Assembly (NCBI GenBank): GCA_937897615.1
Contig: CALCNO010000023.1
Coordinates: 1 to 9,322, forward strand
Length of the DNA: 9,322 nt
DNA from: an uncultured Anaerolineaceae bacterium
GTDB taxonomy: Bacteria > Chloroflexota > Anaerolineae > Anaerolineales > Anaerolineaceae
Direction of reading: 5' to 3'
Below, in pieces: positions 1 through 5,560 of the stretch. Below the pieces are notes generated by a model that saw only the letters and a list, made by a program, of their open reading frames with translations, made no database searches and was not told where the DNA came from. Within the stretch, counting starts at the first letter, position 1. Each line of letters opens with the position of its first letter. The position numbers were made by a program, and so were the translations under genes.

Positions 1-38
1 CCGCTTGGTCGCAGGTTCGATCCCTGCCGGGCCCACCA
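1..38 (+). tRNA. tRNA, 3' end only (cut by window edge)
   Basis: The T arm is complete: stem GCAGG (11-15), loop TTCGATC (16-22), stem CCTGC (23-27). It is followed by the acceptor 3' strand CGGGCCC (28-34), discriminator A (35) and an encoded CCA (36-38). Bases 6-10 would be the variable loop and 1-5 the 3' side of the anticodon stem. The matching 5' acceptor strand would read GGGCCCG. The anticodon lies left of the window, so the amino acid cannot be assigned. Confidence 0.93.
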
Positions 39-77
39 AACTCGTTTTCCCAACTCTCAACACAAATCCCCCCTTTT

Positions 78-86
78 TGCTATACT
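78..86 (+). promoter_or_regulatory. Extended -10 promoter for the 171-2142 gene cluster
   Basis: TG (78-79), one base, then TATACT (81-86) makes an extended -10 element with five of six matches to TATAAT. There is no convincing -35 about 17 bp upstream, which is normal for extended -10 promoters. Transcription would start near 93, giving a leader of roughly 78 nt before the ATG at 171. The gap between the tRNA and this element shows no terminator hairpin, so read-through from the tRNA is also possible. Confidence 0.5.
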
Positions 87-170
87 GCTACTAATGAGTA
101 GAAAAAGACATTCCCTCTGCCACGGCAGGATATTCGGTCATCCATGAACCGCCAGACAGGAAGCAAAAAA

Positions 171-629
171 ATGAGTATGTACCTGGTTGTAGGTGTCATC
201 GGCGCCCTGCTCACCGGCATTGCCATTGGGGCACAATCCACGCTCAGCAGCCGCATTGGCACACTTATCGGCAGCTTTAAAACCGGTGTGATGATGAATC
301 TCATCGGCGGAGCCCTGGCGGGGCTGATCCTGGTGGTGCTGATGCTGGTGAACGGCAAGCATTATGCGCAGATCACCCCCATTGCCGGCATCCTGCTGAC
401 CATTGCCGGAGCGCTGGGTATCTTCATTATCACCGGCGTGGCTTTCTCCCTGCAGCGCGCCGGCGTGGCCGCCGGCCTGGCCACTTTGATCCTGGGGCAA
501 ATGATCGTTTCCATCATCGCCGATGCCCGCGGCTGGGGAGGTGCTGCCCCCATCCCGGTGACCTTCCCGCGCATCCTCGGCCTGGTGGTCATCGCCATCG
601 GGGTATACTTGTTGCTGCCAAAACAATGA
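171..629 (+). CDS. YdcZ/DUF606-family small membrane transporter
   Basis: A 152-residue hydrophobic protein with about five predicted membrane helices (roughly 3-21, 36-60, 70-93, 97-117, 132-149). The glycine-rich first helix, the G34-S35 to N43 stretch (GSF...MMNL) and the C-terminal pattern of D118, a Gly-rich turn, then PRILGL and a last helix match the DUF606/YdcZ group in the drug/metabolite transporter superfamily. The length is typical, since these are half-size DMT proteins. Substrates of the family are largely unknown, so none is proposed. I chose the ATG at 171 because AGGAAG (158-163) sits 7 nt upstream. The in-frame ATG at 144 would add nine polar residues and has a poorly spaced AGGA. 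It is the first gene of a close cluster; the next gene starts 13 bp after the stop. Confidence 0.82.
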   Translation: MSMYLVVGVIGALLTGIAIGAQSTLSSRIGTLIGSFKTGVMMNLIGGALAGLILVVLMLVNGKHYAQITPIAGILLTIAGALGIFIITGVAFSLQRAGVAAGLATLILGQMIVSIIADARGWGGAAPIPVTFPRILGLVVIAIGVYLLLPKQ

Positions 630-642
630 GACCGAGGAGCCA

Positions 643-1212
643 ATGATCGCCGAAAATCAGAAGACCCCTGAAGGATTCGCTGTTGAGCTTTATTTTGACC
701 AGCAGACCGAGCTTGAACTGCGCGGTTTCCGCGAGAAGGTCTATGCTTCAGGCGTCACGCCGGTGATTGGCAACCTGGGCGACCGCCCGCACGTCAGCTT
801 GGCCGTGTTCAGCGAGATCGACGTCCCCTGCCTCAAAGACCTGGTGAATGGATTTGCCGCACGCCTGCCTGTTTTTGCGGTCACGCTCGTGGCCATTGGC
901 ACCTTCCCCACGCCGGATAACGTACTCTTCCTCTCGCCGGTGCCCACCCTGCAGCTCCTGCACATCCATGAGGAATTCCACCAGCAACTGAATTGTGCCC
1001 ACCTGCGTTCTTCGTCTTATTACCATCCGGGCAAGTGGGTGCCGCACTGCACCGTTGAACTGGATCTGCCCGATGAGCAATTCCCGCTGGCGCTCAAGGC
1101 AGCCCAACGCTTCTTTTCTCCCGTCGAAGGGAAGTTCGCCAGCCTGGGAATCGTATCCTTTCGGCCAATCGAATACCTGGCCGAATACCAATTACAAAAG
1201 GAAAATGCATGA
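643..1212 (+). CDS. 2'-5' RNA ligase-like 2H phosphoesterase
   Basis: A 189-residue protein with the two signature motifs of the 2H phosphoesterase superfamily: H50-V-S52 (in RPHVSLAVF) and H135-C-T137 (in WVPHCTVEL). They are about 85 residues apart, as expected for the two pseudo-symmetric halves of the LigT/cyclic phosphodiesterase fold. Superfamily members use the two His-x-Thr/Ser motifs to open 2',3'-cyclic or 2'-5' phosphodiester bonds in RNA or nucleotides; the substrate here is unknown. There is no signal peptide, so it is probably cytosolic. GAGGAG at 634-639 precedes the ATG by 3 nt, which is short but strong. The stop overlaps the next start as ATGA, suggesting translational coupling. 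Closest in type to the stand-alone 2'-5' RNA ligase-family proteins rather than to a tRNA-specific enzyme, though the gene lies a short distance from a tRNA. Confidence 0.82.
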   Translation: MIAENQKTPEGFAVELYFDQQTELELRGFREKVYASGVTPVIGNLGDRPHVSLAVFSEIDVPCLKDLVNGFAARLPVFAVTLVAIGTFPTPDNVLFLSPVPTLQLLHIHEEFHQQLNCAHLRSSSYYHPGKWVPHCTVELDLPDEQFPLALKAAQRFFSPVEGKFASLGIVSFRPIEYLAEYQLQKENA

Positions 1213-1679
1213 CCACTTCTTCACATTACACCCCCGACCCCGAAAAGGTAGCGGACGCGGTACGGCGCAACAAGAACCGCGCCGAAAAATACATCAACGA
1301 CCCGCAAAAATCCAAAGATTTGCTGGACAAGGCCTACAAGAAAACCGGCACCTACGAGAACAGCAACGGCCCGCTGAGCGATTTCTGGCGCGACATCAAG
1401 ACCCTGATGCGCCTGCTCAAGGCCTACCTGCACAAAGACTACACCCGCATCGGCTGGGGTTCGATCATCACGGTGATTGCCGCCATCATTTACTTCGTTT
1501 CGCCCATCGACCTGCTGCCGGATTGGTTCCCGCTTGCCGGTTTTATCGACGATGCTGCCGTGGTCGTCTTTGTGATCGCCCAGTTGCGCGCCGATCTGGC
1601 CAGGTTTGCCAAGTGGGAGGAGGAAGCTCACACTCCTCCACCTGCCTCTCCTGCCGGCAATGACATAATTGATATCTAG
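1209..1679 (+). CDS. DUF1232 (YkvA-like) membrane protein
   Basis: A 156-residue protein whose centre carries the hallmark of DUF1232: a hydrophobic helix ending in YFVSPIDLLPD (95-105), followed by an acidic FIDDAA turn (112-117) and a second hydrophobic stretch. The charged N-terminal 80 residues (rich in Lys, Arg, Asp and Glu) are probably cytosolic, and the Pro-rich tail from about 140 looks disordered. The molecular function of the family is not established. The start overlaps the stop of the upstream phosphoesterase gene (ATGA), and the next gene starts 10 bp after the stop, so it belongs to the same transcript. Family assignment is firm; function is unknown. Confidence 0.85.
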   Translation: MTTSSHYTPDPEKVADAVRRNKNRAEKYINDPQKSKDLLDKAYKKTGTYENSNGPLSDFWRDIKTLMRLLKAYLHKDYTRIGWGSIITVIAAIIYFVSPIDLLPDWFPLAGFIDDAAVVVFVIAQLRADLARFAKWEEEAHTPPPASPAGNDIIDI

Positions 1680-1689
1680 CCGAGGGAAA

Positions 1690-2142
1690 ATGACCGAGAT
1701 TACCCCTGAAATCCACCGCAAACTGGCTGCCAGCCTCTTCAATCGAACCTGGGAATTGATCGACCTGAAGGAACGTTCAAGCGAAGAAACCGAACTGATG
1801 ATCAATGCTGCCCATGCCTCTCTGTATCACTGGCTTCAGGTCGGCGAGGCAGTGAATTTTGCCCGCGGCGAATGGCAGGTTTCCCGCGTTTACAGCCTGT
1901 GCAAGCGCGCAGAACCCGCCCTGCATCACGCCGAAAACTGCCTGCGCATCTGCCAGGAACATCACATTGGGGATTTCGACCTGGCCTTTGCGTATGAAGC
2001 GCTGGCACGCGCTTGCAGTGTTCTTGGAGCGCCGGAAAAAACGCAGCAGTATCTAAATTTGGCCAAAGAAGCCGCTCAAAATATCAAGGAAAAAGAAGAT
2101 CGCCAATATCTCCTATCCGAATTGGCAAGTATTGAATTATAA
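1690..2142 (+). CDS. Conserved TPR-like protein of unknown function
   Basis: A 150-residue soluble protein, all helical by appearance. Residues about 40-130 look like helix-turn-helix repeats of the tetratricopeptide type: AAHASLYHW (40-48), ARGEWQVSRVYSL (58-70), ALHHAENCLRIC (77-88), FDLAFAYEALARA (96-108) and TQQYLNLAKEAA (118-129). The blocks VNFARGEWQ and GDFDLAFAYEALARA give the impression of a specific conserved family rather than a generic TPR, from memory of similar hypothetical proteins in Actinobacteria and Chloroflexota. No catalytic motif is apparent. GAGGGA (1682-1687) precedes the ATG at 1690 by 2 nt; the in-frame ATG at 1669 overlaps the previous gene, lacks a site of its own and would add seven residues. 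It is the last gene of the cluster. Confidence 0.7.
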   Translation: MTEITPEIHRKLAASLFNRTWELIDLKERSSEETELMINAAHASLYHWLQVGEAVNFARGEWQVSRVYSLCKRAEPALHHAENCLRICQEHHIGDFDLAFAYEALARACSVLGAPEKTQQYLNLAKEAAQNIKEKEDRQYLLSELASIEL

Positions 2143-2146
2143 TAAT

Positions 2147-2165
2147 TATGATGATTTTTATCATA
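2147..2165. other. AT-rich gap with short inverted repeat
   Basis: TATGAT (2147-2152) and ATCATA (2160-2165) form a perfect 6-bp inverted repeat around a 7-nt spacer, in the very AT-rich gap between the TPR-like gene and the lipoprotein gene. It could be a regulator site, a weak mRNA hairpin ending the upstream transcript, or chance in AT-rich sequence. TATATT (2164-2169) could act as a -10, but no matching -35 is visible. Confidence 0.25.
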
Positions 2166-2199
2166 TATTTATTCACAATACTCAAGGAGGAGTAAGAAA

Positions 2200-2586
2200 A
2201 TGAAAAAACGAATATCGGTTGTTATGATCTTGGCGGTTCTCTCTCTTTTAATTCTTCCCGCTTGCGGCCTCACCAGCGACATGAGCAGCGTGGGCGATGC
2301 CGGTAAAGCCTTCATGACGGCATTGCGCGATGCCGACCATCAGGCGTCCTGGGATTTGCTGACCCCCGCCGTTCAGGAAGAGATTGGCGGCTACGATAAC
2401 TGGGTGGCATTTGCCACACCGCGCAACTTTGAAACTTTCTCATTCAATTCAACCAACGTTGAGAACGACCAGGCACAGCTGGATGGTGAAGCCACGCTCG
2501 GCAGCGACACCTATCTGGTCACCCTCGTCTTCGACAAGACCGGTGACAGTTGGTTGATCTCCGGCATCAATTTTTCGCTGAAATAA
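2200..2586 (+). CDS. Small NTF2-like lipoprotein
   Basis: A 128-residue protein with a classical lipoprotein signal: positively charged MKKR, a hydrophobic core, then lipobox L19-P-A-C22, so Cys22 would be lipidated and the protein anchored on the outer face of the cytoplasmic membrane. The mature part (about 30-128) begins with a helix around GKAFMTALRDADHQASWDLL and ends in beta strands (TYLVTLVFDKTGDSWLISGINFSL). This order resembles the NTF2-like/DUF4878 group of small secreted proteins, which are thought to bind ligands or peptidoglycan-associated partners; no catalytic residues stand out. AAGGAGGAG (2184-2192) lies 7 nt before the ATG, an unusually strong ribosome binding site. A strong terminator lies 21 bp after the stop, so it is either the last gene of the upstream transcript or a single-gene unit. 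Confidence 0.8.
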   Translation: MKKRISVVMILAVLSLLILPACGLTSDMSSVGDAGKAFMTALRDADHQASWDLLTPAVQEEIGGYDNWVAFATPRNFETFSFNSTNVENDQAQLDGEATLGSDTYLVTLVFDKTGDSWLISGINFSLK

Positions 2587-2607
2587 ATTCCTGATTTATG
2601 GTAATCT

Positions 2608-2639
2608 AGTGGCAGGGACATATCCCTGCCACTTTTTTT
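2608..2639 (+). terminator. Intrinsic terminator after the lipoprotein gene
   Basis: An 11-bp perfect stem (2608-2618 with 2623-2633), GC-rich in the middle, closes a CATA tetraloop and runs directly into seven T residues (2633-2639). This is a textbook rho-independent terminator, 21 bp past the lipoprotein stop codon. Confidence 0.92.
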
Positions 2640-2695
2640 ATTAAATCCATATCCCTCTTTTTCCCGGCTTCTGATAAGTTCAAAGGGAGCAAACC

Positions 2696-3130
2696 ATGTC
2701 CAATTTTCCACCGCCGCTGCCACCTTCAACCCCGCCATCTTTTATTCCACCGCCCATGCCGCCGGCTCCCCGACAGCCCGAAATCGTGCGCGCCGTACTG
2801 GATAACCTGGAACAAAAAACCGGCGCGTTCTCCAAACAGGCTTTCCGTCTGGTAATCACCGACAAGCGCTTGATCTTTGCGCTCCAACAGAAGAACAGTA
2901 CCGATTACGCCAGGCAAGACCCTTCCATCACTCTTGCAGAAAACCCCGCCAACTTTGCCATCCCCATTGAGCAGGTGATAAAAGTTGAAACTTATTCCGC
3001 CGGTATGGATGACACCAGCCCCGATTACATGCTGGTGATCACGCCAGCGCAAAAGTATCGTTTTAACATCCGCAATTATTACAAAGTGCAAAAACAACTA
3101 AAAGAGGTTTTGGGAAGCAGGGCATCGTAA
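2696..3130 (+). CDS. Uncharacterised protein, proline-rich tail plus PH-like domain
   Basis: A 144-residue protein in two parts. Residues 1-28 hold 14 prolines and look like a disordered linker or binding tail. Residues about 29-140 look like one alpha/beta domain: helix EIVRAVLDNLEQ, strand FRLVITDKRLIFAL (50-63), then IPIEQVIKVETYS (about 89-101) and strands ending in the C-terminal helix VQKQLKEVL. The pattern "LVITDKRLIF" followed by a basic-acidic strand is typical of bacterial PH-like/GRAM-like domains, in which a protein first sees its own membrane or partner site; the assignment is by pattern only. AAAGGGAG (2682-2689) lies 6 nt before the ATG. It follows the upstream terminator by 56 bp, so it should have its own promoter, but I see no good -35/-10 pair. 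It is paired with the next gene, 28 bp downstream. Confidence 0.72.
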   Translation: MSNFPPPLPPSTPPSFIPPPMPPAPRQPEIVRAVLDNLEQKTGAFSKQAFRLVITDKRLIFALQQKNSTDYARQDPSITLAENPANFAIPIEQVIKVETYSAGMDDTSPDYMLVITPAQKYRFNIRNYYKVQKQLKEVLGSRAS

Positions 3131-3158
3131 AACCAATCAAGGAAAAGGAGAGCAGAAG

Positions 3159-3629
3159 ATGATCGTTCACCCCAGCATTGAAGGTTTTGAAGGCCAGAAT
3201 TTTGAAGTCAAGACCAGCCCGTTTGGCGGCGCAAAACTCTTTGTTAACGGGCAGCCTGCGCCCAAAGGCTCCGCGCCGCGCAGCATGTCGCTCACCCGCA
3301 ATGATGGCAGGGTGGTCACTGCCCAATGGCGGTCGCAGTTGTTTGGCTTTGATCTGCCGCAATTGGAAGTGGATGGCAAGCTCTATCCGCTCTCCGAACC
3401 GCTCAAGTGGTATGCCGTTGCCATTTCTGCGCTGCCACTGTTCCTGGTGTTCATCGGTGGCCTGCTGGGGGCGCTCGCCGGGGTTGTGGCCTTTGCGATC
3501 AATTCTTCCATATTCCGCTCAGGAACAAACAAAGTAGTGCAAGTTCTACTCGCCATCCTGGTGACGCTGGGCGCAGTCATGCTGTACCTGGTCTTAGCCA
3601 CACTTCTACTCAGCGTGACGGGTGGTTAA
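3159..3629 (+). CDS. Uncharacterised protein with two C-terminal membrane helices
   Basis: A 156-residue protein. Residues 1-83 are soluble and appear rich in beta strands (FEVKTSPFGGAKLFVNGQ, RVVTAQWRSQLFG, QLEVDGKLYPL). Two membrane helices follow (about 85-113 and 125-152), joined by a short loop with R120 and K125. With no N-terminal signal, the soluble domain is probably cytosolic, facing the PH-like protein encoded just upstream. I do not recognise the family and see no catalytic motif. AAAAGGAG (3143-3150) stands 8 nt before the ATG. Spacing of 28 bp from the upstream gene and a terminator right after the stop suggest a two-gene unit. Confidence 0.75.
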   Translation: MIVHPSIEGFEGQNFEVKTSPFGGAKLFVNGQPAPKGSAPRSMSLTRNDGRVVTAQWRSQLFGFDLPQLEVDGKLYPLSEPLKWYAVAISALPLFLVFIGGLLGALAGVVAFAINSSIFRSGTNKVVQVLLAILVTLGAVMLYLVLATLLLSVTGG

Positions 3630-3631
3630 AT

Positions 3632-3661
3632 AAAAACGAGAGCTGTCAGGCTCTCGTTTTT
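3632..3661. terminator. Bidirectional terminator between convergent operons
   Basis: A 12-bp perfect stem (3632-3643 with 3650-3661) flanks a 6-nt loop (TGTCAG). The core GAGAGC/GCTCTC is bordered by an A tract on the left and a T tract on the right, so the hairpin is followed by U residues when read on either strand. It lies 2 bp after the plus-strand stop (3629) and 21 bp after the minus-strand ABC gene stop (3683), so it should end both transcripts. Confidence 0.92.
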
Positions 3662-3682
3662 GATTGTGCTTTGGTCAAATTT

Positions 3683-5560
3683 CTAGTAGATGTCTGCTGC
3701 CTCAAACTGGCTGTTGTAGATCTCGGCATAAAAGCCGTTCTTTGCCAGCAGTTCTTCGTGCTTGCCCTGTTCCACAATGTCACCGTTGTTCATTACCAGG
3801 ATCAGGTCGGCATTGCGAATGGTCGAGAGACGGTGCGCAATGATGAAACTGGTACGCCCGTGCATCAAGGCGTCCATTGCTTTTTGGATCAGCACCTCGG
3901 TACGCGTGTCCACAGAACTGGTCGCCTCATCCAAGATGAGAATACTCGGGTCAGATAAGATCGCGCGCGCAATCGTCAGCAGTTGTTTTTGCCCCTGCGA
4001 GATATTGCCGGTTTCCTCATCCAGCACCATCTTGTAGCCTTCCGGCAGGGTGCGGATAAAGTGATCCACATTGGCAGTTTTGGCAGCTTTGGCCACATCC
4101 TCGTCGCTGGCATTCAGCTGCCCGTAGCGGATGTTTTCCATGATAGTGTCGTTATAAAGCCAGGCGTCTTGCAGCACCATGCCGAACATATTGCGCAGTT
4201 CCTTACGTTTGAACTCGCGGACATCGTGCCCATCCACTTTGATGGAACCGCTCAGCACATCATAGAAGCGCATCAACAGTTTGACCATGGTGGTTTTGCC
4301 TGCGCCCGTGGGGCCAACAATCGCCACCTTCTGTCCAGGTTTGATGTCCGCACTAAAGTCGTTGATGATCACCTTATCCGGGTTGTAACCAAAATGGACA
4401 TCCTCAAACTGCACATGCCCTTCCACTCTGGAGAGTAAAACGGCATCTTCGGTGTCAGGGGTTTCTTCTGGCACTGACAAGAACTCAAAGACACGCTCGG
4501 CCGCGGCAGCGGTTTGCTGCAGCACATTGGAAATATTGGCGATTTGCGCGATAGGCTGAGTGAAAGAGCGCACATACTGGATGAACGCCTGGATATCACC
4601 AACCGTGATGGAACCGCGGATTGCCAGCCAGCCCCCCATGATCGCCATGGCTACATAGCCCAGGTTGCCCACAAAGTTCATCATGGGCATCATCAGGCCG
4701 GAGAAGAACTGGGATTTCCACGCCGAATCAAAGAGTGTCTCATTGAAACCATTGAACTTTTCAATGCTTCGTGCTTCGCCGTTGAAGGCTTTCATCACCA
4801 CGTGCCCGCCAAACATCTCTTCGATGTGTCCGTTCACGTGGCCCAGATAGTCCTGCTGGCGCTTGAAGTACTTTTGCGAGCGTTTCACCACAAAGGCGAT
4901 CAATCCGGCCGAGATCGGCAGGATCACCAGCGCTACCAGCGTCATCACCCAACTAATGGAAAACATCATCACCAGCACACCCAGCACTGTGGTCACCGAG
5001 GTGATGATCTGAGTCATCCCCTGGTTGAGCGTCTGGCTGACGGTATCCACATCGTTGGTAACACGCGAGAGTACCTCACCCTGGTTGGTGCCATCAAAGT
5101 AACGCAAAGGAATGCGGTTGATTTTCTCGGCGATATCCTTGCGGAACTTATAGGTAATCTTCATTGATATGCCGCTCATGATCCAGCCCTGGATGTAGCC
5201 AAAGGCCGCTGAGAGCAGGTAAAGCCCCATCAGCATCACCAGGATGTTGCCAATGTAGGTAAAGTCAACCCCTGTGCCAGTGCCGGAGAACTTGCCCACA
5301 ATGCCTTCAAAAAGCTTTGTGGTTGCATTGCCCAGGATCTTGGGGCCAACAATCGAGAAAACTGTGGAAGCAATGGCAAAGATGAGGACCACGACCATCT
5401 GTACGCGGAACTGGCGCAGATAGTTCAACAGTTTTGACATCGTTCCCTTAAAATTGACCGCCTTTTCTCCTCCGCGCAACATTCCCGGCGGGCCACCAAA
5501 TGGACCACCCATTGGCCGGCGCTGCTGCTGTTGTTGTTGTGAATTCGTATTGTGCATCAT
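3683..5560 (-). CDS. ABC exporter half-transporter, subunit with consensus catalytic residues
   Basis: A 625-residue type IV (multidrug-type) exporter subunit: six-helix membrane domain (about 53-345) fused to an ATPase domain (about 380-615). Visible motifs are A-loop Y392, Walker A GPTGAGKTT (416-424), Q-loop Q464, Walker B ILILDE with catalytic E545, D-loop SSVD (548-551) and switch H576. The signature is N-ISQGQ (520-524) instead of LSGGQ. With the 747-residue partner encoded upstream it should form a heterodimer in the cytoplasmic membrane that exports drugs, lipids or peptides; the substrate is unknown. The first 33 residues (six Gln, then Gly/Pro/Arg-rich) form a probable disordered cytosolic tail. 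The start overlaps the partner's stop as ATGA, and AAGGAG (complement of 5569-5574) lies 8 nt upstream. A second ATG follows at once. It resembles the LmrCD/BmrCD/TM287-288 type. Confidence 0.93.
   Translation of the reverse strand: MMHNTNSQQQQQQRRPMGGPFGGPPGMLRGGEKAVNFKGTMSKLLNYLRQFRVQMVVVLIFAIASTVFSIVGPKILGNATTKLFEGIVGKFSGTGTGVDFTYIGNILVMLMGLYLLSAAFGYIQGWIMSGISMKITYKFRKDIAEKINRIPLRYFDGTNQGEVLSRVTNDVDTVSQTLNQGMTQIITSVTTVLGVLVMMFSISWVMTLVALVILPISAGLIAFVVKRSQKYFKRQQDYLGHVNGHIEEMFGGHVVMKAFNGEARSIEKFNGFNETLFDSAWKSQFFSGLMMPMMNFVGNLGYVAMAIMGGWLAIRGSITVGDIQAFIQYVRSFTQPIAQIANISNVLQQTAAAAERVFEFLSVPEETPDTEDAVLLSRVEGHVQFEDVHFGYNPDKVIINDFSADIKPGQKVAIVGPTGAGKTTMVKLLMRFYDVLSGSIKVDGHDVREFKRKELRNMFGMVLQDAWLYNDTIMENIRYGQLNASDEDVAKAAKTANVDHFIRTLPEGYKMVLDEETGNISQGQKQLLTIARAILSDPSILILDEATSSVDTRTEVLIQKAMDALMHGRTSFIIAHRLSTIRNADLILVMNNGDIVEQGKHEELLAKNGFYAEIYNSQFEAADIY

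Noticed and set aside
1..38. tRNA 3' end as an integration (att) site
   Set aside because: No second copy of the tRNA end, integrase or mobile gene is seen in the window.
138..626. Minus-strand open frame opposite the YdcZ-family gene
   Set aside because: The product is rich in His, Gln, Gly and Asp, the antisense signature of a hydrophobic gene.
995..1663. Plus-strand open frame spanning the phosphoesterase and DUF1232 genes in another frame
   Set aside because: It overlaps two well-supported genes and its product is Arg/Pro/Ser-rich with no domain.
4514..5167. Plus-strand open frame (217 codons) opposite the 625-residue ABC gene
   Set aside because: It is a shadow of conserved membrane-domain coding on the minus strand and has no ribosome binding site.
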